Origin: Vitellaria paradoxa
Lineage: Eukaryota; Streptophyta; Magnoliopsida; Ericales; Sapotaceae
Reading direction: 5' to 3'
Length of the DNA stretch: 64,000 nucleotides
Assembly: GCA_019916065.1 (NCBI GenBank)
Contig: CM034241.1
Coordinates: forward strand, 12,003,223 to 12,067,222
The notes beneath the pieces were generated by a model. That model did no database searches and had not been told where the DNA came from. It saw only the letters and a program-made list of their open reading frames with translations. The translations under genes and the position numbers were made by a program. This document shows, one piece after another, positions 10,873-23,275 of the stretch; positions within the stretch are counted from its first letter, which is position 1, and every line of letters starts with the position of its first letter.

Positions 10873-11622
10873 TATAAAGACTCGAATTTAATGATTTATC
10901 TTAATTTAGAAATTTATATTTAAAATTCAAAAATTTTAACCTCATATTTATTTTATTTAAAGAAATGAATGAAGTCTTATTATAAATTAATTGAGTATGA
11001 CATGCGTAAATTTTATTTACATATGTGTGCTAATTTTAGTTTGTGTACATATATTTATTGCTAAGTATTTTTTTTATTGATTAAGAGAAGAGTTCAAGTC
11101 TTATTCATGAAGAGAGAAGGGGTGTATATTTTTATAGGTTGAGGAGAGAGGTGGGTTCTTCGGCTGAGTGGGTGGCTAGGAGTTATAGGTTGTAGGAGGG
11201 GCAAAAGGTTGGCTGCGTGGGAGAGGCTTATGTGGGAAGATTAGTGAGGATCATATATAAACCCCTCCCCATATAACCTTTAATTTTTTCCTTCAAATGT
11301 TTTGACTTAGAAAGAGAGAGAGAAAGGGTCGTGTTGTTCTTGTAAGATCATGTGAGAAAGAAGTGAGAAGATCCTCCTAGGTTAGAAGGTTCTCAGAGCG
11401 TGCTCGTATTAAAAATTGTGTGTAGCTCAAAGTAAAGTCGCAGGAAGGTTTCTAGGAAGGATCAACTTGAGTTGGTGATGATTTTGAATTTTTATACATC
11501 GCACTTCGACGTGTATATTGAGGTAGGTAGGGTTTAGCAAATAAAGTTATTTTTCTTAATTTTTTTTTTTTTGCAAAATTTTGTTTGTTTGAATATGCAT
11601 ATAAGTTGTAAATATAAGTCAT
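10873..11622 (+). repeat. Truncated 5' LTR of the gypsy element
   Basis: Collinear with 19508-20265 of the right LTR: both share AAATGAATGAAGTCTT, the AGAGGTGGGTTCTTC/AGAAATGGGTTCTTC segment, the CATATAAACC/CTATATAACC TATA-like region and a GCATATRAGT string. After about 11622 the similarity stops abruptly and gag-like sequence follows, so roughly 1.6 kb of LTR plus the leader is missing. Confidence 0.85.
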
Positions 11623-12320
11623 GTGCACAGTCTCAAGGGCTGATTGTGTGCCATATAGGTCACCAGCAAGGGCACAAGTACCACTACCCATTGAAAAATG
11701 CATTATTTAGAATTGAGCAGCAGTTCAAATAGCAATTTGAGCATAAGATGGGACCACCGATATGTTTCTCTTATCGCTACATGGTCATCTCTCCAGGACT
11801 TACCCCCAGGACACTAATGTAGTAAGATTTCAGCAGCTAGCACAGTTTATTTAGAGTAACAGACCTACAAGTTCCTAGACCCATGAGAGCCAGTATCAAA
11901 TAGGATCCACAGGATGGTGCTCACAGTTTCTAGAGGACAATTCAGGGTGGTCCATAATAGAGTTAGAGAGATAGGATGCCACCATCTGCTCCCGCTAAGG
12001 GGAGGGTGTTTTCTATAGCATAGATAGAAGGACCTGCAGAGCCAGTGGTAATTCGAGGTACATTTACAGTTTTGCTATGTATGTTACTGCTTTGATTGAC
12101 ATTGGAGCTTCACACTCTTTTATAGTTGAGAAATGTACATCTACACTTAGGTTATTAGTTGAGATACTATCTCTATCTTTGCGTGTTGAGACCCCAATCA
12201 GGGGATATTCATTGTTGAGCAAGATTTATTGGAATGTGTGATGTCTATAAGAGGGGAAACTTCAGTAGATGAGTATTAGTCTTCTCATAACTTCATTGTG
12301 CTAAAGATGGACAATTTAAT
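11623..12320 (+). pseudogene. gypsy gag C-terminus and aspartic protease remnant
   Basis: Around 11763-11812 a decayed CCHC zinc knuckle can be followed through frameshifts (CFS, YRY, then HLSRTYPQD, with Tyr where Cys is expected). At 12094-12124 the protease site reads ALIDIGASHSF; the family has D-S/T-G-A, so the middle residue is now Ile, although the Asp is kept. Retroviral-type proteases cut the polyprotein into gag and pol parts. Several stops and frame changes make it non-functional. Confidence 0.75.
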
Positions 12321-13596
12321 TTGATACTTGGTATAGATTGGGTGGTAGCTTACCAAACATTTATTAATTGTTCCAAGGGCTGTGTGACCTTGTGTACTCC
12401 TGAGGGAGATGTGATCAAGATCTTAGGGGATTGTTGTTGTCCTTGGATTTCGTCTTCTCTTGACGGGCAAAGACAAGTGGAGCTTTATAGCCTGTTTGCT
12501 AGCATGACTATGGAAGAAGTGGGGCAAAGTGTGGCTGAGTTGCCATGGGTAATCTGTGAGTTTTCAGAAGTGTTCCTAGAAGACCTGTTTAGATTACCAC
12601 TAGAAAGACAGGTAGAGTTTGTAATTGACTTGGCTTCGGGGATTGATCCAATATCTATTGTGCCTTATCGGCTAGCACCAGCAGAGCTGACAAAATTGAA
12701 GGCACAGATTGAGGATTTGACTTTAAAGGGATTTATCAAACCTAACACATCCCCATGGGGTGCACAAGTGCTGTTTGTAATAAAGAAGGATGGCACACTC
12801 AGAATGTACATTGATTATAGGAGACTGAGTAAAGTCACCATCAAGAATCAGTATCCCTTGCCTATAATTGATGATCTTTTTGATTAGTTGAAATAATTAG
12901 TGTGCTTTTTAAAGATTAACTTAAGATTGGGTTATCACTAGTTAAGGGTACGGTTAGAAGATATCCCTAAGACGGCATTTAGGACTCGATACAGCCATTA
13001 CGAATTCTTGATTATGCCTTTCGGGTTGATGAATGCACTCGTAGTGTTCATGAATTTGATAAACCAAGTGTTCAGCCAATATTTGGATCAGTTCATTGTT
13101 ATGTTCATAAATGATATGCTGGTTTACTCACGATCAGAGGAAGAGTATGAGGTCCATTTGTGGATTGTTCTTTAGACCTTGAAGGATCATCAGCTGTATA
13201 CCAAATTCAATTAGTGTGAATTCTAGCTCTGAGAAATGATATTCATCAAGCATGTGATATCTAGTAAGGGTGTTGTAGTGGATTCGTCGAAGGTTGAGGT
13301 AGTTACGGACTGGTTGAGACGGACAATTGTTTTCAAAATCTGCAGCTTCTTGGGGTTGGCAGGATGCTACCAGAGATTTATATTGGATTTTTCACGGCTA
13401 GCTGGGTCGATGACGAGATTGACTCGAAAGGGGATTAAGTTGTGTGGGATGAAACGTGTGAGTGTTCGTTCAAAGAGTTGAAAAAGAAATTGACAACTGT
13501 CCAATGCTTGTAATTCCAAAAAGGGAATTGGGTTATGTTATGTACTATGATGCATCTACGGAAGGGTTGTGTTATGTTTTGATGTAGAAAGGTGTC
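12321..13596 (+). pseudogene. gypsy pol: reverse transcriptase and start of RNase H, broken
   Basis: From 12321 the linker and RT N-terminus are readable: ILGIDWV, then [40 protein letters not shown] stop at 12885-12887 follows DDLFD. RT continues in decayed form ([19 protein letters not shown]) to the catalytic motif at 13104-13115, which reads FIND instead of F-I/V-D-D: the first catalytic Asp is now Asn. The thumb follows at 13236-13480 (HVISSKGVVVDSSKV, GLAGCYQRFILDFSRLA). The RNase H start, YYDASTEGLCYVL, is at 13544-13585. The frame is then cut at 13597 by a solo LTR and resumes at 16029. Confidence 0.85.
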
Positions 13597-16028
13597 CCGC
13601 CCTAGATCTCATGACCCAAGGGGTGAATGAATAACATATATATCATACACTAAGTAACTATTCCCTGATCAGAGCAATTAGATAATCCTAGAGTAATATC
13701 CACGTAGGCTATCATGCTCCAACATATCCCATAATAATATTAGACAAAAATAGGCCTTATAACCTTTACAACCCAATTGCATAAATCTCTAAATTTAAAA
13801 GAAAAATAATATTACAACCCCAAATGAAAATTTAACTTAAATAAATAAAAGATGCAATGCCGACAGCATCTTATGCACTTCTAATCCCGCCAAATGCCTA
13901 CCAAGTTCTTAGGATCTACTTTTGCAATAGAATTTGTAGGGACGTAAGCACTAGTCCACTTATGCCTACGAAGCATCATAAAAACATATATAATATGTAA
14001 AGCAATAATGTAAAACAACGTGAACATATATAATCCCATATATTCATATCTCAACATAACCATGTAACATCATTAAGCAAAACCCAAATCCTATACTTAT
14101 AAGCATCATGATTTCATTACCAAATAGACCTTATATAAACACATATCATGATCATTGTCATAAATCTTTTCATTTTATTCAACTATCACTTACTTTAGTA
14201 TCCATTTTATAATCATCCTCATTTATGTTCCATTCTTACTTTAATTATGGGGGTGGGCAAAATTAACGTTGTTGTTAAGGGCCACGATTAGTCTTAATTC
14301 ACGCCATCATTAAAAGCCACGATCAGCCTTAATATACATCATCATTAAGGGCCATGATTAGCCATATCACATGTCATGTTGTAAGCTACTAACCTATTGG
14401 GATGAACACCAATCCCTGTGCAGGTTTCAAGTCTTTCAACCTTAGGGTAATCTTAGTATCCTTCCTATTTTTTGTACCCTCCATCACCATGTTTCGCTAT
14501 TAACCTTATACCATTATCATATTTTCACCATACTAATTAAGCATTTTATTCATCATCATATTCTTAACTTATTCTTCATAATTAATACACCACAATTCAT
14601 TACTTTCTTTCCTTTTACATTTTCTTATTCAAATTCTTGTTCAAGAGTTTCATAACATCACCATGGAAATCACTTATTATTATAGAATTCGTGCATCTTT
14701 CAATTACCTTAAAATGATAAATAACTTTATTTTAAAACATTAAGCACAACTTCTAGATCATATAATTAAACCCAAATATACTAGAATATTTTAGATGTCA
14801 TGCATAATCTATTCTACAACCTCTTTATCTCAAGATTCAAAATAATGAATTAAGGAAAATAATTAAAAAAAATAGAAGGCTGAGAGAAAAGGTTCGAGCA
14901 TCCTTCTGTGTTTCATCCTGTGCACCCTCGAAGGCGTGCGTCCCTTTATGTTTGGTCTCGTGCGCCCCCAAAGGCATGTGCCCTTTTGTGTTTACCCTGT
15001 GTGCCCTTGAATGTCATAGTGTGTTCAAGCATGAGACTTTGTTTTCTATTCTTCCATTAGTATCCACTTGAGCCTCAATTTTGCTTATTTTGGAAAACAA
15101 TTCTTCTAATTTCTTATTTCAAACATCACCACAAAATTTATAGGCATTAAAGGGAATAAAAAATTTGGTTTTTCATTAGTCATGGATCCAAGTATGGATT
15201 AAATTTCATTTTCTTCATTACAGACATATACATACATATATACACGTATATAACTCCCTTTATCTTCTACATATTTCATCCAAAACTTAAGATAGTTATA
15301 CTAATATTATTCTAATCTTCTTTACACATCATATACATTAGTAAGAGGCATTGAATCCCTACCTCAAGTGAAGAAATCGAGAAAACAGTAAGCTAAAGAT
15401 GAACCATAACTTCCTTGGCATATCTGAAAAACTTCAAATAGATCGTATGCTCAAACCGTTAATGCTATCAGCAAAAGTTTTATACCACTATGTTCATATT
15501 GAGTTTAATTTCATATCTATAAGTTCAATTTGAAATCGGTGGAGGTTTAGTATACTTATTATCGATTGTTGCTCGGTGATTCTCTTGATCTCTCTTCCTC
15601 TCATTCTCTGACCAACTGAATAAAAATACATACATCATATACATATATATCAGACAATGCTTGGAGCCCAAGGTTGCAACAACAACCTAATCTCCCTCCT
15701 CACCATGGGCCTGAGAAGAAAAGATAGACGCCATCACTTGGCAAATCAACTAACAAACCAATCGAGGGATGACTTCAACCTAAGCTAAGCGCCTATCCCT
15801 CCTTAGGCATGCGCCTACCTTCGCGTGGGCCTGGGGATGTTCCTTCTGCCCACTCTCCTCCCTTAGACCCATTTAAGGTGTTTTAGATCTTATATGCCCA
15901 AAATTTTCCAGCCTAATCTCTTTTAAATAATATTAGATTACCCTAATTAATTTTATTTATCTTTTATCACATCTCATATATTTTCCAAAAAATTACTAAA
16001 TTAATAAATAGAAATTTTTGGGTCATCA
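13597..16028 (-). mobile_element. Solo LTR (gypsy, Tekay-like) inserted in RNase H
   Basis: On the minus strand it starts TGATGACCCAAAAATTT (16028) and ends GGGCGGGACA (13597). It resembles the LTRs at 22537-26245 and 34235-35171, all sharing a CTTTCAACC-type segment and GGGTGRGC strings. Splicing it out rejoins the RNase H reading: LCYVLM on the left with KVVAYGSR and KNYPVYDL on the right. The duplication is imperfect (AAAGG at 13592-13596 against GAAGG at 16031-16035), so the right border is uncertain by 1-2 bp. No internal coding region is present, so it is a recombination product. Confidence 0.8.
14275..14379. repeat. Three tandem copies of a 35-bp unit inside the solo LTR
   Basis: Copies start at 14275, 14310 and 14345, each beginning TTAAGGGCCACGATTAG or a variant and ending near CATCA. 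Short arrays at this position recur in the related LTRs at 22537 and 34235 with a different unit. Confidence 0.8.
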
Positions 16029-17495
16029 TGGAAGGGAAAGTAGTAGCTTATGGGTCTAGATAGCTAAAAACTCATAAGAAGAACTACCCAGTGTATGATC
16101 TAATGCATGATCTTCAGTTGGCAGCTAATATCTATGCACTCAAGAGTTAAAGGCACTATCTTTATGGGGAGAACTTTGAAGTCTTCTTTAACCACAAAAA
16201 GTTTGAAGTATATCTTTACTCAGAAGGACCGCAATTTGAGGTAAAGGAAATGGGTTGAATACATAGAGAACTTCAATTTTGAATTGCACTACCATCTGGG
16301 TAAGGCCAACGTGGTTGTTGACACCTTGACCCGAAAGACTCATGCCACTTTGGCTAGTGTGGTAGTATGAGAATGGAGGATAATGGATAGTTTGTGTAAG
16401 TTTAGGCTTGTTTATCAGGAAATTGAGGACTGAGCCAAAAGACTCATGCCATTTTGTCTAGTGTGGCAATATGGGAATGGAGGATGATGGATAGTTTGGG
16501 TAAGTTTAGGCTTGTTTATCAAGAAATCGAGGACCAAGCGGTATTGTGCTTTATGGTGGTTTAACCTACATTATTGAGTAAAGTTATAAAGGCTCAGGGT
16601 TTTGATGTTGAGGTTAAGGACCTCGAGAGTAGATGAACAATTATAGAAGTATGCTTGGTTAGGTGACTGGATTAGGTGGGGGATTTCGATTTCATAGAAG
16701 ATCATTTGTACGGGTTTTAGTTGGTGATACAGTTTTGAGGGAGTTCCCCACTTTAGATTTACCTTACATCTCGAGGGGACAAAGACATACCAAGATCTCC
16801 GCTGTTAGTTCTTCTGGGAAAGGATGAAAAGAGATGTGACCGAGTTCATGAGCAAGTGGACTTGCTAGTAAGTAATAGCAGAGTATTAGAGCCAGCGAGT
16901 TTACTGCAGCCGCTACCAGTCTTAGAATGAAAGTGGGAGAACATTGCAATAAATTTTATTATAGGATTTCCTAGATCTCTCAAGAAGCATGATACCATTT
17001 GGGTGGTGGTAGATGGGTTGTAAAGTCAATGCACTTCTTGTTGTTTTGTTGACTAACTCCATAGATAGTTTGGTAAGGCTGTATATTTGGGAGATTATAA
17101 GATTATATGGAGCTCCGATTTCAAATGTGTCAGATAGAGATCTCTATTTTGCATCTTATTTTTCGCAGAGTCTTTAGCAAGCCATTGGTACAGAGTCGAT
17201 ATTCAGCACTACCTATCATTCTTAGACAGATGGGTAGTCTGAATGCATCATTCAAATTTTGGAAGATATACTTCAAGCATGCATGCTAGATTTTTAGGGT
17301 AGCTAGGATGTGCACCTTTCATTGAAAGAGTTTGCATATAATAACAACTACAAATCCAGTATTTAGATGGTTCCCTACGAGGCATTGTATGGTAGGTTGT
17401 GCAGATCTCCTATCTAGTGAGTAGAGGTTAGAGAGACAATTTTATTGGGACCTGAGATGGTTCAGGAAATGACAGAGAAGATTAGAGTTAACAAG
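16029..17495 (+). pseudogene. gypsy pol: rest of RNase H and integrase core, broken
   Basis: RNase H resumes with KVVAYGSR and KNYPVYDL. Integrase is recognisable through many stops: LLQPLPV near 16900, then KWENIAINFIIGFPRSLKKH at 16930-16990, where the family reads MDF; the first catalytic Asp is Asn (codon 16952-16954). From 17105 an ISDRDPRF/STAYHPQTDGQ-type region survives as decayed text in shifting frames. MVPYEALYGRLCRSP follows at 17370-17418 and GPEMVQEMTEKIRVN ends at the next insertion. Integrase would insert the cDNA; this copy cannot. Confidence 0.8.
16334..16541 (+). repeat. 104-bp tandem duplication within the pol remnant
   Basis: Copies 16334-16437 and 16438-16541 both start AAAGACTCATGCCA and run through GTAAGTTTAGGCTTGTTTAT to GAAATYGAGGAC. 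They abut directly and differ at about ten positions, so the duplication happened after the gene became neutral, or at least long ago. Confidence 0.9.
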
Positions 17496-18951
17496 TGATT
17501 GCTTGCATTCATTATTGATTTTAACCTCATTTCACACTCTTCTTTTGAACATTTTATTAAGTAAAATTCGTTTCTTGTCATGGTTTGATTATATATTGTT
17601 TTTAGGTGTTTTATAGGGTATGGAAGGAAAACACTTAAAGAAAGGCATGGCTGCACAAAGTCTTGGACGCACATGGTGGTCTTTTTTTGGGCACATGAAT
17701 TCTTAGGCGCTCAACTATTTTTGCTCGTGGGCACCTACCGAGAGCTATTTTCTTTGCTTATCTCTTAGGACATTTGTCAAGCACTTGGGTGTGCAACAGC
17801 CTTAAGCGCACACCAACTCTGTGTTGGGTGGCCATGGACTCACTTCAGCATATATTTGATATTATTTTTTTAATAGTAAATTTACCCTTTTACCCCTAAT
17901 TGTTGTAAGCCTATAAAAAGGCATGATCGCTGACATTGCAAGGATAAGCTTGGACATCATATTATTTCATTAGGGTTAGAGTTAGGGTTTACGCTTTCAA
18001 GTTCGTTGCTTTAGATTGGTTACATTATATTTTACGCATTAGTTTTAGTTGAAGTTACAGAAGGTGATTTCACTTTTCTCTGTCTTAGGGTTTACGTGTA
18101 AATGACTTGGTCATCAATATTTTTAACTAAAATTTTTTCGTTTTAGTTTTTCTTCTTTTGTTTCTACTTCGTACTTGTTATGCAACCCTTGCACATGTTT
18201 TGTTTTACTTCTTTTTAACTTAAAATCCTAGAATAGATATTTGTTCTTCTTCACGTAGTTTTGTTTACAACTTAACTATGCTAGGCTAAATCCATCTTGG
18301 TTTTAACATAGAGCGTAATGGAAGAAAAGAAGATAGAATTGAATATTATAATTTTAGATGTAAATATATTTTTTATTAAACCGTAAAACTTGTTGGGTTT
18401 AGGTTTAACCCTAGAAATCGAATCACCCGTGTTATAATCGGACCTTGGTTATGAGTTAATACTTGTTCACACCAAGTTTTCAGTTTAATGTCCTGATGAG
18501 TTTGAATTTGATTTCAAAACCCTAGTTTAATGCCTATTTTATCAAAGGTTTTTAAAGTAAATTTTTTTTGACCTAGCACTATATGTGAAGATGCTACGTT
18601 GAGTTATAAACATATTTAAATCGATCTCTTTGAATCCATTACAAAAGTAGGTTAAAACTAAGTGTTTTCATTTAAGAGTAATTTGCTAAAATTAAATCGT
18701 GTCTTTTTGTTAGTGTTTTTAGTTTAAGTTCTGTGTTGAAGCATCTTTCAAACCTATTTTGAAAACCCCAAATGATTGTTTTTCTTTTCTTTTTTTTTTT
18801 CTTTACTCTTTGCAAGTGCTTTCAAATAAGTTTTTCCAAACCTAGTCACACACTTGCTCCTTGTGGAGATGACTTAGGACTCACCTAGATTAAATTATGA
18901 CCTCCTCTTGTACTTGAGAGTAAAAACCCCTTCAAATTCTAAAAGCAGTCA
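17496..18951 (+). mobile_element. Solo LTR (Tat/Athila-like) inserted in the integrase C-terminus
   Basis: It starts TGATTGCTT and ends AAAGCAGTCA, an imperfect terminal inverted repeat. It carries a TATA-like CTATAAAAAGGC at 17911 followed by AGGGTTAGAGTTAGGG, and CTCCTTGTGGAGATGAC near its end, like the LTR at 55324-56901 (minus). The flanks are ACAAG (17491-17495) and ATAAG (18951-18955), 4 of 5 identical, so the last base is ambiguous. Removing it rejoins IRVN with the S..LKSYGD..RP.EFEV region of integrase. No internal genes. Confidence 0.8.
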
Positions 18952-19507
18952 TAAGGTAGAGGTTCTAGGCGGCGCGTAGTCACCTGAAGAGCTATGGTGA
19001 CTAGAGGCATAGGCCATAGGAGTTTGAGGTGGAAGACCAAATGTACCAGAAGATCTCATTTTGTAAGAGATATTTCTGGTGTGGTGGTTAGGGCAAGTTG
19101 TCACCAAGGTTCATTGGGCCCTTTGAGATGTTGGCTTGGCTTGGCAAGGTGGCATATCATTTCACTTTGCCACCGAGTTTATCTGGGATGCATGCGGTAT
19201 GCCATGTATCCATGTCGAGGAAGTACATCCCTAATTTGTGCATGTTTTGGATTGTGGAGAGCTTGAGGTTGATTCTGATATCTTTTACAAGGTAAAGCCT
19301 ATGAGGATTGTGGATTCTCATGAGTAGGTTCTCCGAGTGAAGACGTACCTTTGGCTCAGGTACGATGGAAGCATTATGGGACAGAGGAGTCAACTTGGGA
19401 ACCCAAGTAGGATATTAGGTATTGTTATCCCGAGTGTTTGCCTGATTTTGATGTATTATCTTTTGTTTTAATTTTCGAGAACGAAAATTTTTGTAAGGAG
19501 GAGAGGA
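18952..19507 (+). pseudogene. gypsy integrase C-terminus with chromodomain-like tail and polypurine tract
   Basis: A readable stretch at 19096-19290 contains SPRFIGPFEMLAWLGKVAY, LPPSLSGMHAVCHVSMSRKY and IPNL, the GPY/F region shared by Tekay/Del-type integrases. In another frame, KPMRIVDSHE and WKHYGTEESTWEP correspond to the conserved tail, which in chromoviruses ends in a chromodomain that targets insertion to chromatin. A polypurine tract, AAGGAGGAGAGGA, directly precedes the right LTR at 19508. Confidence 0.8.
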
Positions 19508-21865
19508 TGTAAAGACTTGAATTTTGTGATTTATTTTATTTTAGGAATTTATATTAAAATTCATAAATTTTAACATCATATTTATTTTATGTAAAGAAAT
19601 GAATGAAGTCTTGTTATATATTAATTGAGTATGATAAGCCTAAATTTGATTTACATATGTGTGCTAGCTTTGGTGTGTGTATTTTTAGTGTTGAGCATGT
19701 TTTTTTTTTTATTATTATTATTCAAGAGAGGAGGTGAGTTCTTATTGGTGAAGAGATAAGGTGCTTGTGTTTCTTTAGGTTAAGGAGAGAAATGGGTTCT
19801 TCATTGGTTGAGTAGATGGTAAGGAGTTATGAGCTGTAGGGTAGGTAAAAGGTTAGCTGTGTGGGAGAGGTTTGTATGGGAAGATGGGTGAGGAATATAT
19901 GTAAACCTCTCCCTATATAACCACTAGTTTTCTCCTTTAAACGTTTTGACATAGAAAGAGAAAAAAAAAAGGAGCTTTTGTGTCGTTTTGCAAGATCATG
20001 TGAGAAAGAAGTAAGAAAATCCCCCTACGTTGGAAGATTACCAGAGCATGCTCATATTGAAATCATGTGTAGCTCAGAGAAGGGTTGTCGGAGGGTTTCA
20101 AAGAAGAATTAACTTGAGTTGGTGATGATTTTGGAGTTTTATACATAGTTATTCAATGTGTATATTGAGGTAGGCGGGGTTTAGTATATAAAATAATTTT
20201 TCTTAACTTTTTGGCAAAATTACGTTTGTTTGGATATGCATATGAGTCGTAAATATGAGTCATGTTTTGAATATGCTAAATGAAATTCTGGGTTTTAACT
20301 CGAGGTGTTGCAATGAAAGTGTCAGTATGATATAAATCCATACTTTTGGACATGTTTAAGGAAGTATATTTGATACATGCTAATATATTTTAGGTTTATA
20401 AATAAATGAGTAAATGAAATAACCAATGTTTTAATTTTATTGAAAAGGATTTTATACATGTTTTTATGCTAGAGATTCATATATTTGAAGTTAAAGAATA
20501 TTTGTTTCTTGTTAAAACTGTGAAAAATTCTAGAAAAATGGTAGCTCGAAGCCTTGGGAGGCCTATGGGCAAGATATGAGGCATTTTGTCCAAACCAAAA
20601 ATCTAGAAACTACGATGCTCGAAACCTCGAGCTGCCTACACTTAGGCTACGAGGTCTATTTTTTTTCAAATCTCTAAAGTTTGAAATACTTTTTATTCTA
20701 AAATGGTATTGATTATTTTAGACTTTTGTTATGACTTATTAAAGCTGTTTGAGTTCTCAATTTCGGTTAATCATATATCCTTTTATGTATGTGTAATTAA
20801 GAATATATGTGAATTGTTTATTTATTTATACATAAGCATGCAATGAACATCATGAAATTTAGGCCCACGAGATATTATATGACTTATAAAATAATGGTTG
20901 AACACAATGCATTTAATCTAGGGAGAATCTTGTGTATGAAGTGCCATTACTAAAAGGAAATTGATTGAGATTGATTTTTGATATTGAGGTCATAGAGGGT
21001 CCTAGAAAGAGTGGGTTCTAGAGCCCAGGGGTCGAAAGTCCCAAAACTTGCGCAGAGTGATTAATGTTACCTGTAGGCTAAAAACATACGAAACATATAT
21101 ACGGCTTGTTATAATATATTAGTACTGGGACTGTGGGACTAGTTTGCCCATTAAGGTAAGATAAGATGGACTGGGATTGCGGGACCGGGGCCATGAGTTA
21201 TGATGAGTACATCTGGGACTGCAGAACCAATTGTACTCCACGACTGAGGTTTGAGGATTTATTTTGAGGTTAGTTCTGTACTCATAAACTAATTTTAGAG
21301 TACCTGACTCATAGTGTAATATTGATATGTTGTGATGTGAATAAGATGATGAAAATATGTTTTAGCATGAGACTGTGGGATCATGACTAAGTAACTGTTT
21401 AATTAAAATCATACGATTGATGTGAAAATTGTGTTATTTTTGTAAAGTTGGTGAGATTTTACTTAATTAATATTAATTAAGTATTGAATTCTTTGCATGA
21501 TTAAGAAACATTATTTTACATGCATATTTTGGGTACACGTGATTTAGTACTCAACTTCCTATAGTTGATCTTGCAGGAGCAAATGCTTGAGATGGACCTG
21601 TGAGTTAGATTAGTTGGCCATGATCTTTTGTATTCATTTCAATATTTCAATTGTAATATGTATTCATATTGGTTTTGGGCCTGGTTTAGAGATATGATGT
21701 TTTGTAGCACTTTTGTTGCAAGAGATAGACTTTTGGAGTATTCAAATTTTGAATACTAATATTATTCTTCGTTTCTGCTCTGATTAATGTTTGATGCATG
21801 GTTTATTGTGGTTATTTTGTGGGTTTGTCCCCACGTCTCCGGGTTGTGGATTTCGGGGTGTGACA
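19508..21865 (+). repeat. 3' LTR of the gypsy element
   Basis: Begins TGTAAAGACTTG right after the polypurine tract and ends GGGGTGTGACA, followed by ATATT. A TATA-like CCTATATAACC lies at about 19912. The later part (21020-21250) contains units with GACTGYGGGAC and GTACATCTGGGACTGCAG, related to minisatellite units in the minus-strand LTRs at 22537 and 34235. Confidence 0.88.
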
Positions 21866-21870
21866 ATATT

Positions 21871-22536
21871 GGCACTCCCTAAAAAGTTTTTAAAACTCCA
21901 CTATAGAAAGAAAAAAATGAAAAGCGATTCACTCACAAGACGGAGTACTGGAAACCATTTTTTGGAGTGGCAATATCAATTACCTTTAAAAAAAACTAAA
22001 AAAAAAAAAAACATAAAGGGCCTATTTGATAACATTTATGTTTATTTTTACTTTTAATTTTAATGTTTTATTTTCAGTTGTTATTTTTTCTTGCAAAATT
22101 AAAAAAAAAACATGTCTAGTTAGTTTATAGTAATTAACTTATTCTAATAAAATATTTAATTTCATAAAATTTTTTATAAATTTAATCGAATTTAATGAAA
22201 TATATTTCATATCAATTTAATTCATTAAGTTAGTAAAATATTTTTAAATTAATTAATTTAATGCTATATGGTATTTATTTTTAATAAAATATATTAATAA
22301 AAAACATAATTTAATAACAAATCATTATTAAATTATTAAAATTAGTTTAATTAAATAAAATAGTTTAATAAATAAATCATTTTAAGAAGAAATTATTACG
22401 TGTTGAAAATTTTTAATTGAATAAAATAAACTATTTCGTGAATAAATTATTATTTTAATGGCAATAATTTTATTAAAATAGATCATTTTCATACGTAATT
22501 ATTGCCAATTTTAATTTTACTAAAGTTGTTTTAATT
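21871..22536. other. AT-rich noncoding DNA
   Basis: From 22016 it reads GGGCCTATTTGATAACATTT, which resembles one end of a Tourist-like MITE, but no matching end was found before or after the neighbouring solo LTR. The rest is TAATAAAAT-type low complexity that continues across the LTR at 26246. Confidence 0.5.
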
Positions 22537-23119
22537 TGTCACGCCCTAGATTTCCACAACCCGGGAACATGAAGACTAATCCCATGATCATCATAATTCA
22601 ACGCACACCAGTACTAATCAGAACAGAAGCGATAAATAATAACGAAATCCACATTAGAATACTCCAATGGTTTAATAGAATACTACCAAGGGCTACAAAT
22701 AATAAGCCTCAAATCGGGCCCAAGGCTAAATATCCAAACATACATGAGGTAAATAATCAATAGCTAATGTCCAGCTGGTCTATCTCACACATCCTTCACG
22801 AGCATCTGCTCCTGCAAGATTAGTTGTAGGGGGGTGAGCACTAAACCATGTGTGCTAAAAAATAAGCATATAAGTTTATATTCCTTAAAAGATGCAAGGC
22901 AAACAACACTAAATCAACCTTTAAAATTTAATAAACTCTTATCTCAAATTCACAATAAGATCACCATGTCATCTTAAATTAAACAATAGCTTAGTTATGA
23001 GCCCGTAGTTTCATGCTATGTATTATCCATCAACTCAATCACAATACACATCACTATATCATACTATAGGTCAGGTGCTTTACAAGGTTAGTTTGTGATC
23101 ACAAAACTAAACCAGAATA

Positions 23120-23275
23120 ATCCCTAGGCCTGAGCCATGGGGTACAACTAGTCCCACAGTTGTAGATGTACTCAATCAAATTCTCAGACCTCGATCGTGG
23201 GGTATAATTGGTCCCGCAGTGCCATATGTACTCGTGGCCCTAGTCCCGCAGTCTCAGTCCATCTCACCTTGCCTT
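23120..23275. repeat. Minisatellite-like units inside the LTR
   Basis: Two to three diverged units of roughly 60-70 bp with the shared core GCCATGGGGTACAACTAGTC / CGTGGGGTATAATTGGTC followed by GCAG and GTACTC. The same units occur three times at 34858-35026. Confidence 0.75.

Larger units (their letters stand above)
10873..21865 (+). mobile_element. Degenerate chromovirus-like (Tekay/Del-type) Ty3/gypsy retrotransposon
   Basis: The whole element is delimited by an identical 5-bp target-site duplication, ATATT, at 10868-10872 and 21866-21870. The left LTR starts TATAAAGACT (ancestral TG mutated to TA) and the right LTR starts TGTAAAGACT and ends TGTGACA. Pol order on the plus strand is zinc knuckle, protease, reverse transcriptase, RNase H, integrase, chromodomain-like tail, as in gypsy elements. 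The left LTR lacks its 3' two-thirds together with the primer-binding site and most of gag. Two solo LTRs (13597-16028 and 17496-18951) sit in pol. All catalytic modules are mutated, so it is immobile. Confidence 0.9.

Noticed and set aside
22016..22536. Left end of a Tourist-like MITE
   Set aside because: No matching inverted end was seen before 22537 or after 26245.
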